A stretch of DNA of 64,000 bases from an uncultured Eubacteriales bacterium (GTDB taxonomy: Bacteria > Bacillota > Clostridia > Oscillospirales > Acutalibacteraceae), in assembly GCA_934489895.1 (NCBI GenBank), contig CAKSST010000001.1:144548-208547 (forward strand), given 5' to 3'. Position 1 is the stretch's first letter; every line of letters starts with the position of its first letter. Below are positions 8,206-15,940 of this stretch, one piece after another. A model generated the notes under the pieces. The model had not been told where the DNA came from. It saw nothing but the letters and a program-made list of their open reading frames with translations, and ran no database searches. The position numbers and the translations under genes were made by a program.

Positions 8206-8579
8206 ATGCACCTGCAGGAATCCGGAGAGATGTATCTTGAGATAATATACATTTTGTCGCAAAAGAGCAGGTCTGTCCGATCTATAGATGTTGGCGATTA
8301 TATGGGTTTTTCAAAACCCAGCGTAAGCCGAGCTGTCGGCATCTTAAAAAAGGGCGGCTATGTTGTCATGGACAAAGACGGATATCTCTCGCTTACCGAC
8401 TCCGGTTTAGAGGTTGCAAAAAAATCTATGAAAGGCATACGACGCTTACAGATTTTCTCGTCCGTCTCGGAGTTGATAAAAATACGGCAGTAGAAGATGC
8501 TTGTAAAATGGAACATGACATCAGCGATGAAACCTTTGAAGCTCTGAAACGCCATGCGAACAAGTACTCCGACAAATGA
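8206..8579 (+). pseudogene. DtxR-family iron-dependent repressor, frameshifted at an A7 run
   Basis: The winged helix is clear (ESGEMYLEIIYILSQ, then VGDYMGFSKPSVSRAV near residues 25-45). The ATG at 8206 follows GGAGGG. After residue ~73 the frame runs through seven A residues (8418-8424) and ends at 8493. If one more A is read, the frame continues with ERHTTLTDFLVRLGVDKN, then KMEHDISDETFEALKRHA, the expected metal-binding and dimerisation half, to a stop at 8577-8579. So a single-base deletion, a sequencing error, or -1 slippage on A-AAA-AAA separates the halves. It is divergent from feo. A strong terminator follows. Confidence 0.8.
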
Positions 8580-8595
8580 ATATAATATAAACATT

Positions 8596-8640
8596 AGACC
8601 GTAAAACAGACTTTTCTTTACTCTGTTTTACGGTCTTTCT
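8596..8640 (+). terminator. intrinsic terminator
   Basis: A perfect 15-base stem (8596-8610 with 8622-8636), an 11-base loop and a T-rich tail. It ends the second repressor gene. Confidence 0.85.
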
Positions 8641-8664
8641 TTTAGCAAAAAGGAAAACTACATT

Positions 8665-9180
8665 TTGCTAAAATTACATATCCTTAAGGAAGCAGTATTT
8701 TTATCAATACTGCGGGATACCATAGCCGAGTATCTCATAATGACCAAGCGAGTATTGATTTACTCTTACACTAATCTCCCGGAGGAAAAGCGCACGGTAC
8801 TGTTGCTTAGAACGTCCGCAAACCTGCTCAAGGCAAAAGGCAGCAAGGGGACGATACTCGGCGAGATGCTAAATGATCTTGGCTGTATCAATATTGCCGA
8901 CAGTGACAAAACCCTGCTGGACAACTTAAGTGTTGAAAGTGTTATACGGCAAGAGCCGTACCGAATTTTTGCCGTAGCGATGGGAGACGATACAGCCGCA
9001 CAAAAAAATCTATCAAAAACGATGGAGGAAAACCCTGCGTGGGAAAAGCTTGACGCGGTGGCGAAAAACCTATTGCACATTATGGACAGAAAGCTTTTCA
9101 ATCTAAAACCCAACGCAAACTGGGCAAAGGCTTATGAACAACTCGTTGAAATCCTGCTTAGCGAACAACAAAAAAATTAA
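8665..9180 (+). pseudogene. C-terminal half of an iron-siderophore/B12-type ABC substrate-binding protein
   Basis: From about residue 39 onward (EEKRTVLLLRTSANLLKAKG, ILGEMLNDLGCINIAD, QEPYRIFAVAMGDDTAAQ, then LFNLKPNANWAKAYEQLVEIL) it matches the C-lobe of periplasmic-binding proteins for ferric siderophores, heme or cobalamin. The N-lobe, the signal peptide and the lipobox are missing. The first ~38 codons look unrelated and there is no ribosome binding site. An 11-base inverted repeat (8640-8650 and 8663-8673) lies at the 5' end. It is probably the relic of an iron-uptake operon next to feo. Confidence 0.75.
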
Positions 9181-9781
9181 AATGCTTTATGCCTTTGGTT
9201 TGCTTTTGTTGCTTATTGCGGCTTTTACAGGAATAATCATCGGCGGAACCTCGCTTTCTATATCGGGAATTATTACGGCATTTTCTAAGGGGCTTTCCGT
9301 CACAACTGAAGGTAAAGTTTTTCTGTATGTAAGACTACCAAGAACCGCTGCCTCGCTTATATGCGGGGCGGCGCTTGCTGTATCGGGAGCGGTTATACAG
9401 TGCGTGCTTGCAGGCCGTTCGCTTTCCTCACTTTCGGGAGGCATGCGGCAAAACGCCTATATCGCAATGGCTTTAGTGCAGGATACCGACTATATTCTCC
9501 TGGACGAGCCGACCTCATACCTTGATATTTCTCATCAGTTAGAACTTATGAAAATACTTAAAGAATTTGCAAATCTCGGTAAAGGAGTGGTGGCTGTGCT
9601 TCACGATCTGCCGCTTGCATTCGCGTTTTCGGACAGCATCGCCGTCTTAAAGGATGGCGCGGTAGCCGCCGTGGGCTCTCCGCACGAAATATATAAACAT
9701 CCCGTAATCCGCGAGGTGTTTGGTGTTGAACTTGACTATTCGGAAAAAGAAAAAAGTTATCGTTACAAATACAGTATTTAA
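9134..9781 (+). pseudogene. FecCD permease N-terminus fused in frame to FecE ATPase C-terminus
   Basis: Residues ~17-95 are the start of a FecCD/BtuC-type permease: a first membrane helix (MLYAFGLLLLLIAAF), then LPRTAASLICGAALAVSGAVIQ. From about residue 97 the protein is the C-terminal half of an iron-chelate ABC ATPase: signature LSSLSGGMRQ, Walker B YILLDEPTSYLD, H-loop VLHDL. Walker A, the Q-loop and most permease helices are gone. An in-frame deletion of roughly 1 kb between permease and ATPase genes explains this. It follows the truncated binding protein with a short overlap, as in an intact SBP-permease-ATPase operon. It cannot work as a transporter. Confidence 0.8.
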
Positions 9782-9860
9782 AGGCAAAGGCGGCCTTAAT
9801 TTCTTTATATTGAGACAAAATAATGAGAAGATGAATATTTGTATCAATTCATTTTATGGC

Positions 9861-9900
9861 AAAGAGCAGTGTATCCTATACGGTACACTGCTCTTTAATT
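9861..9900 (+). terminator. intrinsic terminator after the iron-chelate relic
   Basis: A 13-base stem (9861-9873 with 9884-9896) and a 10-base loop, followed by AATTTATTT. Confidence 0.75.
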
Positions 9901-10128
9901 TATTTGATTATTTAGAAATACTGACCCGGAAGAACTTATGATGATTGCGTACCGCAATACCGAGAGATTTGTGCGAGACGGTATTTAAATTAAACTTGCG
10001 GCTGTTCTGCAGTCTCCAAGGTGATGTATTGGATGAAACAGCAGCCTGCTCTAAAAAAATATGAGGGCGGATTATTTTTATTGTAGTACCAATTTTTTTA
10101 TAATGCATCCTGCAATAAAATATAAAAG
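9901..10128. other. gene-free stretch
   Basis: Between the terminator and the nitrogen operon. A short open stretch near 9920-9988 could be the tail of a lost gene, but I do not recognise it. No promoter or RNA structure is clear. Confidence 0.3.
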
Positions 10129-10162
10129 AGCAAAATGTCTTTTGAATAATAACATCTTTGCT
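10129..10162 (-). terminator. putative terminator of the gltB-glnA-ANTAR operon
   Basis: AGCAAAATGT pairs with ACATCTTTGCT (one bulge, one wobble). U-rich sequence follows on the minus strand. It lies 16 bases beyond the ANTAR gene stop. Confidence 0.5.
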
Positions 10163-10177
10163 TTTTTCTTCATTGCT

Positions 10178-10762
10178 TTATGAATATGTTTTAATAATTG
10201 ACTCGGCAACCTCGCGCTTAGAAATACAACAATCCATTGCCTGCTTTTCTATGTAACGGTGTGCATCTGCTTCATCCATCTTAATTTCGCTGATGAGAAT
10301 CCATTTTGCCCGGTTGACGATACGGATTTCTTCCATCTTTTCTTCAATAGAAAGCATTTTCTTTTCTGCCTTGCGGAGCCTTTCTCTTGCACTTGACATC
10401 CAACTTAGAGCAGTAATGATTGTCGGTTTTGAGGTTGGTTTCGGCAAAGTGAAAACACCATGCTCAGCAACCTTGTCATATATTTCATCGTGAAGATCTG
10501 CACGAACCATAAGCAAAACAACGGTTTCTTTCGATTTGCAAACATCTATGGCAAACCTTGTTCCAATATCATCTGGCAGAGGTGAGTTGATGATTACATA
10601 GTCATATGCCTGTTCGGCGAAAGACCTTTTAGCCAAACTGATACTTGATACGATGTGAACAGGACCGTATTTGGATTCAGGGAGTAAGGTGGTGAGTGCT
10701 GTATTTAGATTTTCTGCTACCGAAACAATCAGAACGCTGTATATACGTTCTTTTAGACTCAT
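10178..10762 (-). CDS. ANTAR-domain RNA-binding antitermination regulator (NitR-like)
   Basis: 194 residues. The N-terminal half (about 8-125) is a degenerate receiver-like domain (SVLIVSVAENLN, then YDYVIINSPLPDD at the phospho-acceptor region). A coiled-coil linker (about 125-150) follows, then an ANTAR domain (NRAKWILISEIKMDEADAHR, then YIEKQAMDCCISKREVAESI). ANTAR proteins bind paired hairpins in mRNA leaders and prevent transcription termination. The gene is last in the glutamate-synthase/GlnA operon. In Clostridium, NitR is a known ANTAR regulator in a glnA-gltAB cluster, so control of nitrogen genes is likely. Hairpin/terminator leaders in this window are candidate targets. GGAGGGG precedes the ATG. 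Confidence 0.9.
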   Translation of the reverse strand: MSLKERIYSVLIVSVAENLNTALTTLLPESKYGPVHIVSSISLAKRSFAEQAYDYVIINSPLPDDIGTRFAIDVCKSKETVVLLMVRADLHDEIYDKVAEHGVFTLPKPTSKPTIITALSWMSSARERLRKAEKKMLSIEEKMEEIRIVNRAKWILISEIKMDEADAHRYIEKQAMDCCISKREVAESIIKTYS

Positions 10763-10795
10763 TTCACACCCCTCCGTTTTTTCCGTTAATTCACT

Positions 10796-12007
10796 TTATT
10801 TATTGCAATAGATATTTAAAATTGCTTCAGGTACGTGTGCCTTAATAAACTCGCTTGACGCTGCAACTTGGCACGCAGAGCTGAAATTCTCGGGCAGCTT
10901 CTTAAACTTTGCCAGAGTTTCAGCACTTGCTTTGTAAAGATTAATATTTGCAGCGCTTGGCATATCAGGTTTGTTTTGCAGGCCGTAAAGACCGGCATAA
11001 ATCATAAGCGTAAATGCCAAATAAGGATTTGCAGTAGGGTCGGGAGAACGAAATTCAGCCCTGCGGTATTCGCCTACGGCAGCAGGAATACGTACAAGCT
11101 GTGAACGGTTTTCTTTAGACCAAGAAATATATCCGGGAGCCTTATTTTTTCCGAAACGTTTGTATGAATTTTCTGTCGGGTTTAGGAAGGCAGTCATTTC
11201 TTCTACTTTGTTGAGAATACCTGCAATCATATAATTAAGATTTTCAGGGGTATCATCGGGCTTTACAGACATATTTATATGAAATCCGTTTCCCGGTTCA
11301 TTGTCAAGAGGCTTTGCAGAAAAATCTGCACACAGACCGTTCCGGTGTGCAACGGTTTTTACAACTGTCTGGAAAGTCATTGCGTTGTCTGCCGCAGTAA
11401 TAGCATCGGAATAACGGAAGTCTATCTCGTTCTGTCCGGGGCCTTCCTCGTGATGAGAACTTTCGGGACGAATACCCATCTGTTCGAGCGTAAGGCAAAT
11501 CTCACGGCGGATGTTTTCACCTCGGTCTTCCGGAGCGATATCCATATAGCCTGCTTTATCGTATGGTATTGTGGTTGGTTTACCGCTCTCGTCCAGTTGG
11601 AAAAGATAGAATTCCTGTTCTGCGCCGAATGCGAAGCTGTATCCTGCTTTTTTAGCATCTTCCGTTGCCTTTATAAGCAGACTGCGAGTATCACATTCAA
11701 AAGGAGTACCGTCGTGGTAAGTAATATGTGAAAACATACGAACCACCTTGCCGTGTTCGGGTCTCCACGGGAGAAGCATTAAGGTTTCGGCATCCGGATG
11801 CAACAGAAGATCGCACCTTGTTTCATCGCCAAAACCTGCGATAGCGGAAGCATCAAAGGCAATTCCGTATTCAAAAGCGCGAGACAATTCTTCCGGCATT
11901 ATTGATATGTTTTTTTGCTTTCCAAATACATCGCAAAAGGCGAGACGGATAAACTTTACATCTTCCTCTTGGACATACTGCATTACCTCTTGCTTTGAAT
12001 ATTTCAT
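10796..12007 (-). CDS. glnA: glutamine synthetase, short GlnA type
   Basis: 403 residues against ~440-470 for usual GSI. Glutamine synthetase makes glutamine from glutamate, ammonia and ATP. Visible motifs: the beta-grasp N-terminus VKFIRLAFCDVFGKQKN, metal-site FGAEQEFYLF (near 128), HHEEGPGQNEIDF (near 190), ammonium/ATP site NGFHINMS (near 243; canonical GSI has NGSGMH), NPTENSYKR (near 278) and RSPDPTANPYLAF (near 327). The adenylylation-loop region is not obvious. It is downstream of glutamate synthase and 33 bases before the ANTAR gene, so probably one transcript. The low similarity in the NGF/H loop could mean a related gamma-glutamyl ligase. Confidence 0.85.
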   Translation of the reverse strand: MKYSKQEVMQYVQEEDVKFIRLAFCDVFGKQKNISIMPEELSRAFEYGIAFDASAIAGFGDETRCDLLLHPDAETLMLLPWRPEHGKVVRMFSHITYHDGTPFECDTRSLLIKATEDAKKAGYSFAFGAEQEFYLFQLDESGKPTTIPYDKAGYMDIAPEDRGENIRREICLTLEQMGIRPESSHHEEGPGQNEIDFRYSDAITAADNAMTFQTVVKTVAHRNGLCADFSAKPLDNEPGNGFHINMSVKPDDTPENLNYMIAGILNKVEEMTAFLNPTENSYKRFGKNKAPGYISWSKENRSQLVRIPAAVGEYRRAEFRSPDPTANPYLAFTLMIYAGLYGLQNKPDMPSAANINLYKASAETLAKFKKLPENFSSACQVAASSEFIKAHVPEAILNIYCNK

Positions 12008-12034
12008 AATATCCTACCTCTTTCATTGAGTGAT

Positions 12035-12754
12035 CTAATTTGCCACATACATCTGTTTGTATGGGTTTTTACTGTCAGGAGTAACGACAGTAAAGGGAGA
12101 GGTTAACACCTTATCAATATCATAACCGAACAAATCACAGTATTCGGATACATACACTTTTAATTCTTCTATATCGGATTCATCGGCAGGGCGGGCTGTA
12201 ACCTGACTTGGAAACTTTACGTTTTTGCAATCGGAACGCAAGAACATTTTTCCACCGTGCATTCCAGCGCAGGGAAAGAAGCCTACTATTTTATTGTCCT
12301 TTGCTTCAAGACCAAGAACAACAATCACACCGCCTGCCTGATATTCGCCGAGGAAACTGCCGGCAGTTCCTCCAATTACCATAACGGGCTTCTTTTCTTT
12401 ATAGGCTTTCATATGGATACCTGCACGGTAGCCTGCGTTACCTTTAACAAAGATTTTACCGCCACGCATGGCATATCCTGCAGCATCGCCAATGTTACCG
12501 TGAACTACTATTTGGCCTTCATTCATAGTATCGCCGACTGCATCCTGAGCATTTGCATTAACCGTAATGGTGGCGCCGTTTAGGTATGCACCGAGAGCGT
12601 TGCCGGGAATACCGCCAATCGTAATGTTTTTATCTGACATTCCTGCTGCAATAAAGCGCTGACCGCAACATCCGGCGATAGAACAATCACCTTTAATTTT
12701 GCGGAGATTATCATTCAAAGCCTTGTAATCAAGATCTTTCACATTCAATAACAT
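12035..12754 (-). CDS. glutamate synthase GXGXG-domain subunit
   Basis: 239 residues forming a right-handed beta-helix with many repeated G-G/N motifs (VHGNIGDAAGYAMRGGKIFV, GTAGSFLGEYQAGGVIVVLG, GMHGGKMFLRSDC). This is the C-terminal GXGXG domain of the glutamate synthase large subunit, here a separate protein as in archaeal-type enzymes. In GOGAT this domain holds the FMN and glutaminase domains together. Its GGAGGTG ribosome binding site overlaps the end of the upstream FAD gene. Confidence 0.85.
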   Translation of the reverse strand: MLLNVKDLDYKALNDNLRKIKGDCSIAGCCGQRFIAAGMSDKNITIGGIPGNALGAYLNGATITVNANAQDAVGDTMNEGQIVVHGNIGDAAGYAMRGGKIFVKGNAGYRAGIHMKAYKEKKPVMVIGGTAGSFLGEYQAGGVIVVLGLEAKDNKIVGFFPCAGMHGGKMFLRSDCKNVKFPSQVTARPADESDIEELKVYVSEYCDLFGYDIDKVLTSPFTVVTPDSKNPYKQMYVAN

Positions 12755-12759
12755 AAGTA

Positions 12760-13992
12760 TTATACCACACCTCCAAACTTTTTTCTACGGTTTTCGGCAG
12801 AAAATATAAATGTAGTCGCAAGTTTCTTCATCATTTCAAAATCAATGGTATTAAGCGGTGTTTTTTCACGAATGAGAGAGGTATAGATTCCTGCCCGTTC
12901 TGTGTTGCCGATCAGGATGAAGCCTTTCAGCATTCCGTCCCTTATAAACAACCTTTTTACTGTATCGCCGCTTTTTTCTTCTTGCATTTCACCGTCGTAA
13001 GTTCCGGCGGTCATTGCGTGTAAACCGAAGAAACCAATTGAGTTCATGGGGATGGCTTTGTCAAATACGCTATCGCCGCCCGCCATATTTACACCGGCGG
13101 TATATCCCTGCATATTTGCATTGGGCAGAAGAGCGAGAACTCTTTTTTGCCCCAAAGAAATATCGTCTCCTTCGGTGCAGTCACCGGCTGCATAAATGTC
13201 ATCCACCGTAGTTTCCATCTTTTTGTTTACAAGGATACCGCGATTTACCTCGCCTTTGATATCCTTTACCAAAGAGGTATTTGCACGGACACCGACAGCG
13301 AGAACAAGCACATCAAAATCTACGGTTTTACCGCTTTTCATTATAGCAGAATTCTGTTCAAAAAAAACAGCGGTATCACCAAGCATAAACCGAATACTGT
13401 TTGCCTCAAGGTGTTTTTGAATTATTCCGGCACACTCGGTATCAAGAATGCTGGAAAGCACACGGTCGGCAAGGTCGCAAACGGTTATACTTGCCACACG
13501 GTCGCGAAGTCCTTCGGCACATTTCAGTCCAATAAGACCTGCGCCGACAATCAATACCTTGCTGTCTTTGCTTACGGCTTTTTCAAGGGCAAATGTATCG
13601 TCCAGCGTCATAAAGCTGAATTTGTTTTTTACGGTATCGAGTCCCTCAAAAAGTGGAACAAACGGAGAAGAACCGGTTGCAACGCATAAAGAGGTGTATT
13701 GTGTTTTTATACCGTCATTCAACACCACCGTTTTTGCTGAGGCATCGATACTGACTGCCTTTTTTCCGTAGATAACGTCACAGCCCATTTTCTCATAAAA
13801 ACCGGCATCGCGATAATTCATTCGTTCGGGATCGGTTTTATTCTCCAGATAGTATGAGATAAGCGGGCGGCAGTAAACAGGATGGTTTTCTTCGGAAATT
13901 ACGATGATTTTACTTTCTTTATCCACACTGCGGATGCCCTCAATGCATCCGACAGCGGCAACGCCGTTGCCTATAATAACATACTGTTTCAT
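12760..13992 (-). CDS. FAD-dependent NAD(P)H oxidoreductase (GOGAT-associated)
   Basis: 410 residues. FAD Rossmann motif IGNGVAAVGCIEGI at the N-terminus, NAD(P) Rossmann motif LIVGAGLIGLKCAEGL near residue 147, and a flavin-binding C-terminal motif DDIYAAGDCTE near residue 265. It resembles the NirB/rubredoxin-reductase group. Sitting between the ferredoxin and GXGXG subunits, with a 4-base ATGA overlap with the ferredoxin gene, it is likely to feed electrons from NAD(P)H to the split glutamate synthase. No redox-active CXXC is visible. Confidence 0.85.
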   Translation of the reverse strand: MKQYVIIGNGVAAVGCIEGIRSVDKESKIIVISEENHPVYCRPLISYYLENKTDPERMNYRDAGFYEKMGCDVIYGKKAVSIDASAKTVVLNDGIKTQYTSLCVATGSSPFVPLFEGLDTVKNKFSFMTLDDTFALEKAVSKDSKVLIVGAGLIGLKCAEGLRDRVASITVCDLADRVLSSILDTECAGIIQKHLEANSIRFMLGDTAVFFEQNSAIMKSGKTVDFDVLVLAVGVRANTSLVKDIKGEVNRGILVNKKMETTVDDIYAAGDCTEGDDISLGQKRVLALLPNANMQGYTAGVNMAGGDSVFDKAIPMNSIGFFGLHAMTAGTYDGEMQEEKSGDTVKRLFIRDGMLKGFILIGNTERAGIYTSLIREKTPLNTIDFEMMKKLATTFIFSAENRRKKFGGVV

Positions 13993-14429
13993 TTGCGCTC
14001 ACCTCGCTCTTCATAAACGATTGCTCTGTTAGGGCAGCCATTAACGCAAGCAGGTTTGCCGCAGGAATTTTGCAGACAGAGCTCACATTTCTGCATAACA
14101 CCGCTTTCACCCAGTGAAAGCGCACCGTATGGGCATACCAACACGCAAGTTAGGCAACCGACACATTTGTTTTTATCAATGCGGACAACACCGTCCTCTT
14201 TGGATATGGCGCTGGCAATACAGCTTTTTACACAGATAGGGTCGGTGCAATGTCGGCAGGATACTGCATAAGATATTTTATCATCTCCCTCAATGTGAAT
14301 ACGGGGATAAATTTCTTTGCCTTTCAGTGCAGTTGACATATCTTTCATACCGGAATTGGCAAAAGCACAGTTGTATTCGCACAAGTGACATCCGAGACAC
14401 CATTCTTCATTTACATATACTCGTTTCAT
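13989..14429 (-). CDS. polyferredoxin, 4Fe-4S (glutamate synthase electron carrier)
   Basis: 146 residues with four cysteine clusters: CLGCHLCEYNC (near 11), CRHCTDPICVKSC (near 60), CVGCLTCVLVC (near 89) and CELCLQNSCGKPACVNGC (near 113). This is the arrangement of HycB/DmsB-like electron-transfer subunits with several [4Fe-4S] clusters. In this operon it probably links the FAD protein to the FMN subunit. The ATG at 14429 lies behind GGGAGAG; a GTG three codons earlier overlaps the previous stop. Confidence 0.85.
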   Translation of the reverse strand: MKRVYVNEEWCLGCHLCEYNCAFANSGMKDMSTALKGKEIYPRIHIEGDDKISYAVSCRHCTDPICVKSCIASAISKEDGVVRIDKNKCVGCLTCVLVCPYGALSLGESGVMQKCELCLQNSCGKPACVNGCPNRAIVYEERGERK

Positions 14430-14434
14430 TTTTA

Positions 14435-15940
14435 TCACTCTCCCGCATGAGAGATACCAAGAATCTCAAGCTCTTTATCGGTCATGCCAATGCCGCGAAG
14501 CATCAGACGGTTGCCGCGCAGGGATTCGATAGAATTGATACCCATACCGCCCATCAGCTCCTTGATTTCGTGCCGCCAGGCATTCATTAGATTGACAAGC
14601 CTTTCACTGCCCATATCAGGGTTAAGGCGTTTTACAAGTTCGGGACGTTGGGTGGCAATACCCCAGTTACATTTACCGCTTTGGCAGGTACGGCACAAAT
14701 GGCAACCGAGAGCGAGCAGAGCAGCCGTTGCAATATAACAGGCATCTGCACCGAGGGCGATTGCCTTGATAACATCTGCTGCACTTCTAATACTGCCGCC
14801 TACTACAAGAGATACATTGTTACGTATTCTTTCATCGCGAAGCCGCTGATCTACAGCTGCCAAAGCAAGTTCAATCGGAATACCGACATTATCACGGATT
14901 CTCGTAGGCGCGGCGCCTGTGCCTCCGCGAAAGCCGTCAATTGCAATAATATCCGCACCGCTTCGAGCAATTCCGCTGGCAATTGCAGCAATATTGTGAA
15001 CGGCAGCAACCTTTACGATAACAGGCTTTTTGTATTCGGTAGCCTCTTTCAGCGATAAAACGAGCTGACGAAGATCTTCAATCGAGTAAATGTCATGATG
15101 CGGAGCCGGGGAAATGGCATCAGAACCTTCAGGTATCATACGGGTGCGAGAAACATCGCCTACAATTTTAGAGCCGGGTAAGTGTCCGCCGATACCAGGC
15201 TTTGCTCCCTGTCCCATCTTTATTTCAATGGCGGCTCCCGCCTTTAAGTAGTCCTCGTGAACGCCGAATCTTCCGCTTGCTACCTGAACAACAGTGTTTT
15301 CACCGTAGCAGTAAAAGTCTTCATGCAAACCGCCTTCGCCGGTATTATAGAGAATACCAAGCTCAACTGCCGCACGGGCAAGGGAAGCGTGGGCATTGTA
15401 ACTGATAGAGCCGTAACTCATTGCCGAAAACATAATCGGCATAGAAAGCTCAATCTGCGGCGGAAGTTCACATTTTAATTTACCGTTTTTATCGCGTTCG
15501 ATTTTTTCAGGCTTTTTACCTAAAAATACACGGGTTTCCATTGGTTCGCGCAAGGGATCTATAGGGGGATTAGTTACCTGCGAAGCGTTGATTAGAATCT
15601 TGTCCCAATATACATTTAGGGGTTTTGGGTTACCCATAGAAGATAAAAGCACCCCGCCGCTGTTTGCCTGCTTATAAATTTCCTTAATAGTATCGTTCTG
15701 CCAGTTAGCGTTTTCTCTAAGAGTACAATCACTCTTTATGATTTTAAGCGCTCTTGTGGGGCAAAGAGATACACAGCGCTGACAATTGACACATTTGGTT
15801 TCATCCGCCATCATCACACCCTTTTCTTCATTAAAGGTGTGTACTTCGTTTGCACATTGTCGCTCACATACACGGCAGGCGATGCAACGGTCAGTATTTC
15901 TGATTACTTCAAATTCGGGATATATAAATTCCACACTCAT
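14435..15940 (-). CDS. gltB: glutamate synthase, FMN-binding large-subunit domain (archaeal type)
   Basis: 501 residues. The N-terminus has two [4Fe-4S] motifs (CIACRVCERQC near 18, CVNCQRCVSLC near 51). From about 130 it is the FMN/alpha-ketoglutarate barrel (PIMFSAMSYGSISYNAHASL, GEGG, IEIKMGQGAKPGIGGHLPG, DGFRGGTGAAPT) with a 3Fe-4S-like cysteine group CHLCRTCQSGKC near 424. It reduces 2-iminoglutarate, formed from 2-oxoglutarate and ammonia, to glutamate. Its TAATG start overlaps the stop of the glutaminase gene, so the two are translationally coupled. Glutaminase and GXGXG domains are on separate genes. Confidence 0.95.
   Translation of the reverse strand: MSVEFIYPEFEVIRNTDRCIACRVCERQCANEVHTFNEEKGVMMADETKCVNCQRCVSLCPTRALKIIKSDCTLRENANWQNDTIKEIYKQANSGGVLLSSMGNPKPLNVYWDKILINASQVTNPPIDPLREPMETRVFLGKKPEKIERDKNGKLKCELPPQIELSMPIMFSAMSYGSISYNAHASLARAAVELGILYNTGEGGLHEDFYCYGENTVVQVASGRFGVHEDYLKAGAAIEIKMGQGAKPGIGGHLPGSKIVGDVSRTRMIPEGSDAISPAPHHDIYSIEDLRQLVLSLKEATEYKKPVIVKVAAVHNIAAIASGIARSGADIIAIDGFRGGTGAAPTRIRDNVGIPIELALAAVDQRLRDERIRNNVSLVVGGSIRSAADVIKAIALGADACYIATAALLALGCHLCRTCQSGKCNWGIATQRPELVKRLNPDMGSERLVNLMNAWRHEIKELMGGMGINSIESLRGNRLMLRGIGMTDKELEILGISHAGE

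Noticed and set aside
9918..9988. Short open stretch ending FVRDGI before the nitrogen operon
   Set aside because: Too short to assign; it may be a gene tail, but there is no start, ribosome binding site or recognised motif.
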